From Cryptomeria japonica (lineage: Eukaryota > Streptophyta > Pinopsida > Cupressales > Cupressaceae), in NCBI RefSeq assembly GCF_030272615.1, contig NC_081414.1, positions 52,012,636 to 52,076,635 on the forward strand: a DNA stretch of 64,000 nucleotides, in the 5' to 3' direction. Shown piece after piece: positions 11,056 through 23,269 of this stretch. The notes under the pieces are model-generated. The model was not told where the DNA came from. It saw nothing but the letters and a program-made list of their open reading frames with translations, and ran no database searches. Each line of letters opens with the position of its first letter. The first letter of the stretch is position 1. Position numbers and translations under genes: made by a program.

Positions 11056-12734
11056 TGTAGTGTCGTAAATTGTACACCCTTGCTAGGGTGGTACAATTCT
11101 ACGCTTAGTTTAGCACCTGCCTTAGTGTGTTTGCATATTGCATTGTAATTTCCCTTTAAGAATTTAATTAATTAATTTAAATAAATCTAAATTAATATTT
11201 CATCACTCCCCACATAATAAAATTGTTCCCTTTACCCTAAGTGTGCCCCTTTTTATTTTATTCCTCCAATGAATCATTAAATCATAAACCCTAATTATGC
11301 CCTATTTCAACATTTAAGGCCCGATTTCAGATATCAAAACATCTTGAAATCAATTGTAACTTTGGGATTTGCTCTAATATTATAATATCTAATGACCCTA
11401 AAAATTTGGTGAAAAGTTGGTCGGACTGTGTGCAAGTGCAACACAGTCCCCAACATTTTTCCCAAAATTTTGGGAGCATAATCCTATGATATTATAATGC
11501 TTAACCCCAATAAATTGGAGGGAAATTCAAATCCTAGGTTGGCCTAAATATGGAATTAATATCTAGGGTTTCATACATAAGAGCTCTCTTTCTTCATTTG
11601 AAGGTATCTAATCAAATCTAGGAAAAAGCTATTGGAGCAAGCACAAGGAGCCTTCTATGTAGTGAAAGAGAAGCTTATGTGGAGTCTTCAACAAAATTCA
11701 ACAACATTCATCAATCATTCATCAAGTATTTTTCAATAATTCATCATCAATTAGGATCCTTGAAGACATTGAAGAATAATAGGAGATCATCGACTAACGA
11801 TTGGCTTGTACCCGTCCCTTAAGGGTTGGGTATGGTTTCATGTTGTTTTCATGTCTTTATATGAGATTCATTACAGAAATTTGCATATTTAAATTCATGC
11901 TTTATATCACTTTGTATCATTGATTTAGAGCATTTACTTTGTAAATTAAAGCATTTAGGGTTTACTCTTTAGGGTTGCTCTAGATTGTTTGCATTCATCC
12001 TAGGGTCTTGCACACACACAAGATTACCGCACACAATGTTTTACTATACAATGGGATATTTGTGGAGGTGGAAATCACCAACACAAGGTTTTTACCAAGG
12101 AAAATCCCTATAGCCACCCAAACCCCCTCCTTTTTTAGTTGCAGGTGCAGAAACAGGTACCTAGAAGGCTTCCCAGATCATCAAAAGGCACAAGGACAAT
12201 CCCAAGGCCTCAAAATGCCCCAAATCCATCAGGAACAGGGGTGTGGCACCCTGGTCTTTCCCAAGATAGGGGCATGGTTCCCTGGTCCCCCTCAATTTTA
12301 GTGAATTTTAACAGGGTGAAGGCTCAGGATCTCAGGTTTGCAGCCTTTCAGTTGCAGCTCTCTATCAAATCATCAGGGATAGGGGTATGGTGCCTTGGTC
12401 TTGGTCAATTTGGCTCAAATTTTAATATGAGGTACACATCTATATTCCTCCCCCTTCTCTTCTTTTAGTATCTCAGTTTCATATTTGTGAGTTTCTGCAA
12501 TTTCAGTCCATATATGCTTCATTATTTATCTCCTAGTCTAGTTGATCAATCTTTCACATATTATCTTCATTTACAACAAGAGGAATAGAAAACCTAAGAG
12601 ATAATCCTTGGCTCTCTCTTTCTTACAATAAATAGCTAAAGTGACCTATCTCCCTAGGCTCTTTTGTATTCCCAATGTGTTGGCTAAAGTGGGATTAGGT
12701 CCTGGTCACCCGGTCTCGCTTTTTCCCCTACACA
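11056..12734 (+). repeat. 5' LTR of Gypsy G0
   Basis: Starts TGTAGTGTCG and ends CTACACA before the primer site. The 3' copy starts TGTAGCATCG at 46609 and matches throughout to the window end, where it corresponds to about 12556 here. Near its start is an inverted repeat at 11068-11098 (AATTGTACACCC .. GGGTGGTACAATT), conserved in the 3' copy at 46621-46651. Length about 1.68 kb. No clear TATA box was found. Confidence 0.9.
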
Positions 12735-12737
12735 TTT

Positions 12738-12755
12738 TGGTGAGCTCGACGTGAA
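12738..12755 (+). promoter_or_regulatory. primer-binding site of G0
   Basis: TGGTGAGCTCGACGTGAA, three bases after the LTR. It is a mutated form of the G1 site TGGTGAACCCGACGTGAAC at 36633, which supports common descent of the two elements. Confidence 0.8.
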
Positions 12756-13081
12756 TCCAATCTTCTTTAATTCTAATTTATGTTCTCAGATTTGAGTTTT
12801 TTTCTATTTTAAATTCAAATTTACATTTACAAGTTTCAATTCGTTGCAAATTTTTAAAATTTAGAGGTCAATTTTGTTAAAACCCTAATTTTTTTCAATT
12901 CAAAATTGAACTTGTGGATAGCTTAATTTGGATCATTAATTTCAGATCTGATTTAGGAACACATTTCACTCATAAATTTTATTTTCTAAAGAAACATTTA
13001 GAGTGCTTGTATTGGTTACAATTGAACATTTCCTTCTATTTTGCATATGTTATCATTTGAAAGAGGAAAATTGTTGACACT

Positions 13082-14382
13082 ATGCATTCATTCCATAAAT
13101 GTGATAATGGGTTAGCTTCCCTTTCTTCAATTTTTCCATCTCTTAAATAACCTCCTCCTATCTATGACAACATTTTATTACCTAAAAGAGTTGTTACCAA
13201 CCCCTTCAAAACTCTCACATGCTCTAAGGGTGAATATTTGAAGAGTGACCTTGACAATTCTCCTAAAATGTGCCCTTCCCATCTAGCTATCTTAGAGGAA
13301 GAGGATGATATCATAAACACCTTTCTCAGTGTTACTTTACCTTCCTTACATGATGCCTCTCTAAGTGATAAGGTATTTATGGACATTGACTTATCTTCTC
13401 CTAAATTTGGTCTTACCAATGTGGGCATGATAGTGCAATAAGAGGTTATGAGCACTTCTTTCAAAGATCTCATTCCAAAGCATGAATCTTTGGAGAAATA
13501 TGTTCATCTGCCTCCTAAAGAATACTCCTCTCATGAGGATAGTTTTGTGCAAGAAGATGGTATTGTCCCTACTTTTCCTAGTGATGGAATTTCTTCTTTT
13601 GACTTCAATAAAATTCCCACTAGAGATGATGCATTAATGAGAAATGCTTGCCCTTCTTCTAAAGTTTGTCTTACCCATAAAGATGCCTTAGAGAAAGAAG
13701 GTGAAATCATAATCAATTTCCTTAATTCTTTCCCCCCTAAACATCCTATTGAACACACTTTTAGGCAAGAGGATGATTTAAACACATGTAGTGAAGCTCT
13801 CCCTCCTAACGATGAATAATTAATGAACAATGTTATTCCTTCTCCCAAAATTGGCAATAACAATAAGGACATCTTCGTGCAAGATATTTCTAATACTTTT
13901 ATCAAAGACCTCACTATTTGGGATGAACTATTAGAATAAGGTGTTGATTATTCTCTACCCTATGAGAGTAACCCCCTTGATAGCATCTCACCTCTCATGA
14001 ATCTCAATCATTCTCCCTATGAAGGTAAGGCATCTCCTTCTCCCTAGCTAGGTTCTACTCATAAGGATACCTTAGTACAAGAAGAGATTGTTAACATCTC
14101 TTTCAAAGGTCTCCCTCTCAAAGGTGAAACTTTAGAGAGTAATGTTTATCCTTCTCCTAGAGAGTCTATTACCCATTTAAATCCTTTGCTGATAAAGGAT
14201 GATATGACCTTTCCTACTAATATTCTTCCTTCTAAAACATCAATGCCTACTCCTAGTCTACCTCCTAAAAATGATCTTATCCATGATAACATCTTAGTGT
14301 GAGAAGAGACTATCAACAATTCTTCCAACAATCTTGTCCATTCTTCTTCTAAAATTCATAAGGACACCTATGATATTCCTAA
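13082..14382 (+). pseudogene. G0 N-terminal frame of degenerate Ser/Pro-Lys repeats
   Basis: One plus-strand frame from ATG 13082 can be followed to the C1 insertion, broken by about six stops (for example TAA at about 13145, 13439 and 13817). The product is made of imperfect repeats around the pattern SPK..LTHKDTLVQEE..I..SFKDL, seen at least six times (for example near 13410, 13530, 13665, 13840, 14050). It has no zinc knuckle and no capsid-like domain. Position between primer site and protease is where gag belongs, so this may be a rapidly evolving gag-side extension. The frame resumes after C1 and S2 at 43646, where similar wording (SPKISCVQE near 45400) also recurs. Function unknown. Confidence 0.55.
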
Positions 14383-15787
14383 TGTTGGAATTTGCATGAA
14401 GATTGCATTGATGAACTATTATTTTGTTATTGATGTCAATTGTAATTGATAATGATGTTGTTATGATGTTGTTTTGCAACCGATGGGTGAGCTAGTGAAG
14501 GAAACCGGTATTACTTGAGAAGAAGTGAGATCAACCGGTAACCCTACCTATTGATGTGTCAAACCCTAACTGATGGAGCTTGGTGAATCGGTTGTATTGG
14601 TTTATGATCAAATTATGAAAGGTAATGATTATGCCATGTATGCATGTTGTATGTGAAGAGTTTCAAATGGTTTTTGGCATGTAGAGATAATGGTTTTATC
14701 TTGGGAATGAGCGAGTACATTGCACGAAGTGGAAACTGCGTAATGAGTTATAGGGATCGATGAAGTGGTGATCAAGGAGTGGTTGAGGTTGTCTTGAATG
14801 ATGTGCAATGATTTCTATGTAATCCAATGGTCATACTTGAACCGATTTGTTTGTAATCTCTATGAGATCTTAGGTTTATGATGTGTTACCGACCTATTGT
14901 TTTTCTTATAAGGTCGATGAGTTGTTTTGTTGCAGTGTTGGAAATTTTGGTTGAATATAAGAGTGATTAGTTTCCAAAATAGGAAATGTATCTACAATAT
15001 GTGTAAAGGCATATAAGAGCATCAAAAGGATCTAATCAAGCAGAGTAGTGCTATTCACCAGATCAACAAACCCCTGTTGTTCTCTAACAATTACAATAGT
15101 CAAATCCCTTAACCGGGTAAGCTTTAATAGGCTCAAGTACTATATAAATCCTCTAACTAGGTGATCCATTAGCTTGAATTTCAAATCCTCTACCGAGGTT
15201 ACTCCTAATAGGGTATTGCTTCTAATAGGGCATTATAGTCAATCCCTTAACTGAGTGGTCCCTAACACGATATGTTCTTAACAAGACTTTTGTAAAAGCT
15301 TTAAAAGGCTTAGCTCCTAACAAGGTGAACTTCAGAAGAGTTCAGAATACTTGTGGGTATTCATCCCCACCATGGTTTTTCCCATTTGGGTTTCCACATC
15401 AAAATTATTGTGTCAAGTGGTGAATGTTTTTTTGGTTATGTTTTCCATGGTCAATTTTCTTAGCAACTAAATCCACTTAGATATGATATGATGACCGAAA
15501 ACAATCTGAATGTGCTTTTGCTTTTGTTAGTAAAGTATTTCAATGTTTTGGTAAAAAGGTTTTGAGAGTTTCAAAGTTGTTTTACTGTTATTCTGTTATG
15601 ACAGTCAACCGGTGTACTTGACAATGATATTGCATTTGTTAGTTCAGTGTTTGAACCAGTATATTTTGAGTAAGACTTGAGAGGCTATTTTTTAGTTTGG
15701 TGAAAGTATAGTCAGTTTTCTAACTACTAATTCACCCCCCCCACTCTGTGTAGTTGACCAGATCCTTATTGATTCATCATGCCATCA
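14383..15787 (+). repeat. 5' LTR of Copia C1
   Basis: Starts TGTTGGAATTTGCATG and ends CATGCCATCA. The middle (about 15060-15310) holds a degenerate array of units like AATCCCTTAACCGGGTAA that also occurs in the LTRs of C2 and S2. A possible TATA motif (TTATAAGG near 14906) is weak. Confidence 0.92.
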
Positions 15788-15789
15788 AT

Positions 15790-15801
15790 TGGTATCAAAG
15801 C
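15790..15801 (+). promoter_or_regulatory. primer-binding site of C1
   Basis: TGGTATCAAAGC, two bases after the LTR; one base from the usual Copia site TGGTATCAGAGC complementary to initiator Met tRNA. Confidence 0.9.
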
Positions 15802-15858
15802 TTTTAAAGATCCTCTAGGGTCTGATCCTAACAGCTTGAGGTAAATATCTTGAAGAAC

Positions 15859-18706
15859 ATGATGAAGAAAGAAGGTCCAAAGTTTAATATGGAAAACTAT
15901 AGAATATGGAGTGATAGAATGAATATCTATATCAAGAGTCTAGGAAGTCAATACTGGGAACATGTTGTTACTCAATATGTTGCACCTAGTGGGACTATGT
16001 CTGATTATCAAAAGAAAGAGCAACAAGAAAATAATCAAGAATTGGAGGCTATCATCAGTTCTTTGTCTGATTTAGAGTATGTTGATGTCCATGGTCTGGA
16101 GACTTCTTATGAGGTGTGGGAGAAACTTGAGAAAATCTCTAGCAGTGATGAGCATGTAAAGATTGCCAAAGAAGAGAGTCTGAGAGGTAAATTTGATGAC
16201 ATGCAGATGGCTGAAGGTGAAAATATTCAACAGTATGGTTAGAGGATCAAGGAGATAGTTGGTGAGATCAAGAGTGTTGGTGGTAAAGTGGAGGATGCCA
16301 CAGTGGTTAGTAAGGTATTGAGAACCCTTCTACCGATATATGCTATCCGAGTTGCAGCCATTCAGGAGCTAACGTCTATTGATAAAACTAAGGTAACTCT
16401 TGACTCCATCATTGGTAAGTTTACTACATTTGAATTAAATGGTTATGATGGTAGTGCTCATAAATCCGAATCTGCATTTAGAGCTTCAATTTATAACCCA
16501 CCTATGAGGAAACGTAGAGATGCCAGTCACAATTATGAATTTAGATCCAGTAGAGAAGTTGATAATGAAGACAGTCTGATTGAGCTTGAAGCATTATTGG
16601 CCAAGCAGTTACCCAAAGGTATTGGTAAGTATAGAGGTAAATTACCTTTGAAGTGTTTTGCATGTAACAAGATTGGACACATTGCAGCTAACTCTCCTAA
16701 TGGTGACAATGAGCACAACTATGAGAAGTACAAGAACTACAAAGGAAAAGGCAAACGAGATTGTCTCATTGCAGTTGATGGTGGTATCATTGATGAGGAA
16801 TTTGATGGAGATGCTAATGAATACATTGTCTTTGTTTCCATTAAAGAGGAGACATCTGATCAGAAGACATTATTTTCTTGCATGGATAGCTCTGATGATT
16901 GGATCATAGATAGTGGTTGTTCATACCACACGATCAGTGATCGGGGTAGATTTCTTGCTTTGAAGGAATTTGATGGAGGAGTTGTGAGATTTGGAAATGA
17001 CTCACCCTACATGGTAAAAGGAAAGGGAACCATTTATCTTAATGGAAAGAGTAGTGCATATGGTGTCTACTGGGTTGAAGGATTAAAGCACAATATTTTG
17101 AGTGGAGCTCAACTCAATGAAAAAGGTTATCCATTGGAATTTATGAATGGGATGTGCAAAATCTATGGGAACAAAGGTGAACTGATTGCAACCGACAAGC
17201 AGATAAAAGGTAACCTATTTCACCTAAATCCTAAAGTCAATAACTATTTAATTGCTAAAGTAGATGATAGTTGGCTTTGGCATCGAAGATTTTGTCATAT
17301 AAATTTTGATAACATTGTCAAAGTTAGTAAGTCCAAGTCAGTAAGAGGTTTGCCTCAATTGGAAAAATTGGTGAATGCTTTGTGTAAGGAATGTTAGTTG
17401 GGAAAGATGACATCCTCAACTTTTAAGAGAAAATATTTTTCAGTGGAACATTTGTTAGATTTGGTTCATACAAATCTCTATGGACCCATAAGGACTAAAA
17501 GTATTCAAGGTGACAAATATTTTATTATCTTCACTAATAATTTCTCAAGAATGATGTGGGTCACATTCTTGAAGGACAAAATAGAAGCCTTTAGTAAGTT
17601 CAAGGCATTCAGAGCCTTAGTTGAAAAGGAAAATGGTAAGAAGATAAAGTGTCTAAGGACTGATCAAGGTGGTGAATTTACTTCAGAGGAATTCACTAGA
17701 TATTGTGAAGACAATGAAATTAAGAGGCAAATTTCTACACCGAGGACACCACAATAGAATGGTATTATAGAGAGGAACAACTGGTTAGTTGTTGAAGCTT
17801 CTAGAATGATGCTAATACAAGGAGGAGTACCAAAAAAATTCTTGAGAGAAGTTGCTAGCACAGTTGCCTACACTATGAACCGGATATTGGTAAAAAGAGG
17901 TAAGTATAAAACTCCTTATGAATACTGGTATGGTAGATCACCTAATGTCAGTTATTTTATGATTTTTGGCATTAAATGTTTTATCAAGAGAGGTGACTAT
18001 GTTAGTAAGTTTGAGGCTAAAAGTGATGAAGGCATATTTCTTGGTTACTCCAGTAAGAGTAAGGCCTACAAATGTTACAACAACTAGATAGAGAGAATCA
18101 TTGAAAGTGTTGATGTCCAAGTGGATGAGTATCTTGAAGTCTCAAGAGAAACCACTAAGGAGAAAAAGTAAGAAGAACCTTGCATTTTGATTTTGGAACC
18201 AAAACTGGTGAAGCCAGAAGCGAGAACAGGTAAATTCTAAAGAAGATGATGATGATAGTGAGGAAGAAGAATCTAAAGATAATGATCATGTTATTCCAAG
18301 GAATGTGAGACTCAATCATAATCCTGACTAGATTATTGGAGATAAAGATGCTGGAGTATTAACTAGAAGAAGAATCAAAGAGAATTCTTACATGATCTCC
18401 ACTATTGATCCTAGAACTGATAAGGAAGCATTTGGAGATGATCACTGGATCAAATCTATGGAAGAAGAGCTTGACCAGATTGAGAAGAACAATACATGGA
18501 CCCTAGTACCCAGACCGGTGAATAAAAATGTGATAGGCACTAAATGGGTATTCAAAAATAAATTGAATGAAGATGGAGTAGTAGTCAGAAACAAAGCTAG
18601 ATTGGTATGCAAAGGTTATGCACATGAAGAAGGAGAAGACTATGGTGAGACATTTCCACCAATTTCTAGATTGGAAGGTGTTAGGACTCTACTTGCATTT
18701 GCAACA
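15859..18706 (+). pseudogene. C1 gag-pol, first part: gag, protease, integrase, start of RT
   Basis: ATG at 15859 opens a Copia gag (UBN2 type: NYRIWSDRMNIYI, then VWEKLEKI). A zinc knuckle near 16650-16695 reads CFACNKIGHIAANS: the last Cys is Ser. The protease active site is WIIDSGCSYH near 16903-16930. The GAG-pre-integrase HHCC region (WLWHRRFCH near 17275, then CKEC) ends at a TAG in place of the Gln seen in C2. In the integrase the first catalytic Asp is Asn (HTN, codon 17473-17475); the second (RTDQGGEF) and the Glu (IERNN) remain. RT starts at [15 protein letters not shown] near 18444 and is cut at LLAFAT by C2. Several stops, including 16240, 17395, 17755 and 18085, and a broken linker at 18100-18390 make it inactive. 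Confidence 0.9.
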
Positions 18707-20258
18707 TGATAACTCAATGATGAACAATAAGTACCAAATTGGTACTGAGAGGGGGCGGGTGAATCAGTAAAATCACAAAAACTTTTCTCAAACCAGTTTA
18801 ACTGCAAACACTACAAATGTTTGACAGACTGTGACACTGGTCTGAAATAGAGTGCAACCGGTAAAGCTAAGAATGACTGTGACAAGCGGTAACCAGTTAA
18901 TCACTTATCTTTCCACTCAACTTAATACTACACTTTCATTTCACCCTTATGCATGAATAGGTAATCTATCATCAGAAATATAATAACAGCTAGCTCAACA
19001 TGATTTACCTTTAGACACAATTCACTTAAATCGTCACATGAAAAATACTACACATGACACATATTTTTCATGTGGAAACCCAACTAGGAAAACCCACGGT
19101 GGGGATGAATACCCACAAGTTGCTTTTGAACTCTTTATAAGTTTGCTCTGTTAGGATCCTAGTCTTGTTAAAGACTGTTACAACAGGTTCTGCTAGGAAC
19201 CGATCCTATTAGAGATCACCCGGTTAAGGGTTAAACCCTGTTAGAGGTTACCTTGTTAGAGGATTTCAAGAACTCAATGAGTTTGAGTCACCCTGTTAAA
19301 GGATTTATAGCAAACTGGTTAAAGCTACTCGGTTAAGGGATTTTCAAACTGTTGAAGTGGTTAAAGCTCAACAGGTATTACAATGATCTGATAATAGCAC
19401 TCAATGCCTAATGCAGATCCGCTTAAGTTCCTTCCTTCTGCACACACACTATGCAGGAATCAATCCTCTTATCTCATCTCGTCTAGCAAGAATCACGTAT
19501 CTTTGCACTTAGATACACACACACCATTTGCCAACAACCTCAGTATGAAACACAACATCAACCTTATAGGAAACAGATAGGTCAGTAGCATAAACCCTAA
19601 ACCCTAAACATTTAGGCTAAGCAATTTAGGCAGTTCAATCCTGGCCATTTAACACTTTGCATTTGAATACAACAGTCTTGAATAGATCTCAAGATATTCT
19701 CCATCATTCGTTCTTCACCGTTTCATGGAGGTGATAACCCATCACGTGTTTTCTACTGTTTATAGGGACTTCGCACATTCCTGAGGTAGATAGGATCAAT
19801 CTCCTTCATGCAAGATCCTTCACACACACAAGGCTGACGTGGCAACATGATCTAATCTTGATTACAATGCTAGCTCATCACACAATGTCATCGGTTGAGT
19901 CACACAGGCTTGGAACACTTCAATCGGAAACCCTTAAGCTAAGACTACCAACCGGTAGTCATACCATATTAAGCCTTAATAGAAAACATTCCATATGCCG
20001 ATTCACATTCCATCATACTGGTTCACTTGGAGAAACATACCGCTTCACCTATTTCTCATATATCGGTTTATACCGATATACCGATTCTCTTTGCCAGGTG
20101 CTTAGCTTCAATATAACTGTTCACTTCTTTGCACATATACCGGTTCACCACATTATACCGATTCACTTTTTAGCATATTGTCAGTTCACTCTCCTGTATT
20201 TTGATATCAATGACAACATAATATCATCATGTCAACATACTCTGCACAAATGCCAACA
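18707..20258 (-). repeat. 3' LTR of Copia C2
   Basis: On the plus strand it starts TGATAACTCAATGATG and ends AAATGCCAACA. It matches the copy at 29793-31340 along its whole length, apart from small indels (for example around 30300). Confidence 0.93.
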
Positions 20259-20270
20259 ATCTCCCCCTTT
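20259..20270 (-). promoter_or_regulatory. polypurine tract of C2
   Basis: AAAGGGGGAGAT on the minus strand, directly next to the 3' LTR, identical to the C1 tract at 32884-32895. Confidence 0.9.
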
Positions 20271-20502
20271 GGCATTGATGGCAATATACAAAGATATCTC
20301 TCCGGTTCACATCTTCTCCCCCAAATTTGTAGATATCTTCTCCGCTTCACATATTCTCCCCCTTTGACAACAATGCCAAAGTGGAGGCACAAGCTTACCA
20401 TGTTCCACTATGCTGCTCCCCCTGAGGAGTAGCATCCTTCAACACATCAATCCTGAAAAAGATTTGACAATGCAATACCTGACTGATGTGGAGCACAAAT
20501 AT

Positions 20503-23162
20503 TTAGTTCACCTCTTGAAGGGGTAGCACCCCTAATTCACCTCTCAAATAGGTAAATGTAACCTTCGGTAGAGGCTTGGTGAATATGTCTGCTAACTGCT
20601 CCTTACTGGAGACATGTTCCAACACAACCTCCTTGTTCTGAACCTTCTCCCTCAAGAAATGATACTTGATCTCAAAGTGCTTGGTTCTAGCATGCAAAAC
20701 CGGATTCTTGGAAATGTTAATTGCACTTGTATTGTCACAAAATATGCTTACTAGTTTAGATACAGGAACTTTGTAGCCATTTAATACATGCTTCATCCAA
20801 ATAGTCTGGGTGCAGTTCATAAAAGTTGCAACATACTCCGCTTCTACTGTAGACTAAGAGATACAACTCTTCTTTTTACTCATCCATGAGACTAGTCTAC
20901 CACCAAGGAAGAATGCACCACCGGTTGTGCTCTTTCGATCATCTACATTATCAACCCAATTAGCATCTATGAACACTTTTAGGTTGAAATCATTATTGTA
21001 TGGATACCATAACCCATAGTCAACTATTCCCTTCAGATATCTAAGAATTCGCTTGACTGTTGCTAAGTGGGATTCTCTTGGGCTTGCTGAAACCAAGCGG
21101 TAATACCCACTGCATGTGCAATGTCTGGTCTTCTATGCACTACATAATGCAACTTACCAATCATTGATCGGTAATCCTTCTCATTTACCACTACTGAGTT
21201 ATCTTCTTTTGATATCTTACAACCGGTCACCATTGGTGTACCAACCGGTTTACTATCTTCCATGCCAAAGGTCTTCAACACCTCTTTGACATACTTGGAT
21301 TGAGTAATAAAGATTCCATCTTTCATTTGTTGAATCTGCAGTCCAATGAAGAACTTAATCTCCCCTATGAGTGACATTTCAAACTCCTTTTTCATCTCAT
21401 TAGTAAATTCATGACTCATTTTGTCATCACCTCCAAAGATGATGTCATCAACAAATACTTCATAGATCAGAATCTGATCTCCTTCTGATTTCAAGTAGAT
21501 ATTGCTATCTTCACTTGTGCTTTCAAATCCAATCTTCACAAGATGGGAGTGCAAGTGTTCATACCATGCTCTAGGTGCTTGCTTCAGTCCATACAAGGCT
21601 TTATGTAGCCTACACACCATGTCATTGTCTTCTGATAGGGCAAACCCATCTAGTTGCTCTATATACACCTCCCCTTTAAGTATTCCATTTAGGAATGCAG
21701 ATTTTACATCCATTTGATATACCTTGAATCCTTTAAAGGCTGCATATGCAAGAAGCATATGCACTCCTTCCAATCTTGCTACTGGAGCAAAGGTTTCTCC
21801 ATAGTCTTCTCCTTCTTCTTGGGCGTATCCTTTACACACTAGTCTGGATTTGTTCCTTACCACTATGCCATCCTCATTTAGCTTGTTTCTGGAAACACAT
21901 TTGGTTCCAATGACATTTTTATGCTCTGGTCTGGGTACCAAAGACCATGTACCATTCTTCTCTATCTGGTCAAGTTCCTCCTCCATTGCCTTGATCCAGT
22001 CTTCATCTTTATGTGCCTCATTGAATGATTTAGGCTCAAATTCAGAGATCATACATGAGCTTTCTCTGACCTTTCTTCTTGTAAGAATTCCTGCATCTTT
22101 GTCTCCTATGATCTGCTTTGGATCATGATTGAGTTTGACATATTTAGGTATGTTCTTAATAGATTCTTATTGCTTTTCTTCTTCATCCTCATCTTCATCA
22201 ACATCAGCATCCACCAGTGTAGGAACACAATTACTGGTACTCGACTGATTTGCAACCGGTTCCCAGAAGGTTACTACTAGTTCATCTCCTACTTTCTCAC
22301 TGTCGGTTTCCTTAGGTTTCCCAAAGTTTTCATCAACCCTAACATTGATGTTTTCAACAATTCTCTGAGTCCTATTGTTGAAACATTTGAGAGCTTTACT
22401 CTTGGTGGAATATCCTAGGAATATTCCTTCATCACATTTTGCATCGAACTTGCTCTGATTTTCACTCCTCTTGATATAACATTTGCTACCAAACATTCTA
22501 AAGTAGCTTACCACTGGTGTCTCACCGGTCCAGTACTCATAAGGAGTCTTATCCTTTCCCTTTTTGTTGAGCACCCAATTCATTGTGTAGACTGTAGTGC
22601 TCACCGCTTCTCTCCAAAAGGTGTGAGCAAGTTTTCCTTGGATCAACATAGTTCTAACCACTTCAACCACAGTCCGGTTGTTTCTCTCTGCTAATCCATT
22701 CAGTTGTGGAGTCTGGGGGGCAGACAGTTGCCTCTTGGTGCCATTCTCTTCACAATATTTGTTGAATTCACCGGAAGTGAATTCCCCTCCTTGATTAGTT
22801 CTAAGGCATTTGATTCTTCTGCCACTTTCCTTTTCTACCAATGCTCTGAAAGCTTTGAACTTTCCAAAGGCTTCAGACTTGTCCTTCAAGAATGTGACCC
22901 ACATCATTCTTGAGCAATCATCTGTAAGAATCATAAAATACCTATCTCCCTACACACTCCTAGTTTTCATAGGACCACACAAATCAATATGCACAAGATC
23001 AAGTAAGTTGTCAGTTGTGAAAGATTTACCTTTGAAGGTTGAGGAAGACATTTTCCCCAGTTGACATTCTCTGCACAAAGGATTTTTTGGTTTGCTCAGC
23101 ATCGCCAGTCCTCTAACAGCCTTGATCTTACTGGCCTTCCCAATGTTATCAAATTTTACATG
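20503..23162 (-). pseudogene. C2 pol: integrase, reverse transcriptase, RNase H
   Basis: Read right to left. CRECQLGK near 23075 ends the zinc region; HIDLCGP near 22990 carries the first integrase Asp; the second is changed to Asn (RTNQGGEF, codon 22794-22796); the Glu is in LAERNN near 22690. Then RT from about 22030 ([15 protein letters not shown]), DVKSAFLNG near 21700, [13 protein letters not shown] near 21585 and the catalytic FVDDIIFGG near 21440. RNase H has FIDANW near 20970 and EAEY near 20840. The frame ends at LPLQEVN, 20503. A TAG replaces Gln at about 20858 (ISQS expected) and another at about 22950 (VQGD expected). A 23-bp frame overlap at 21063-21096 marks a frameshift between RT and RNase H. 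Confidence 0.92.
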
Positions 23163-23204
23163 GCAGATGTCATAACCCTCTTTTTTGGACCTTGATATGA
23201 CTTG

Positions 23205-23220
23205 CTATTATTATTATTAT

Positions 23221-23264
<44 letters not shown>

Positions 23265-23269
23265 TTATA
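23205..23269. repeat. (ATT)n(ACT)n microsatellite
   Basis: About six ATT units pass directly into about fourteen ACT units, then ATTATAAT. It lies 37 bp inside the S1 terminus. Confidence 0.97.

Noticed and set aside
15141-15148. TATATAAA in the C1 5' LTR
   Set aside because: It is missing in the 3' LTR and in S2 at the same array position, so it arose by point change and is not a conserved promoter.
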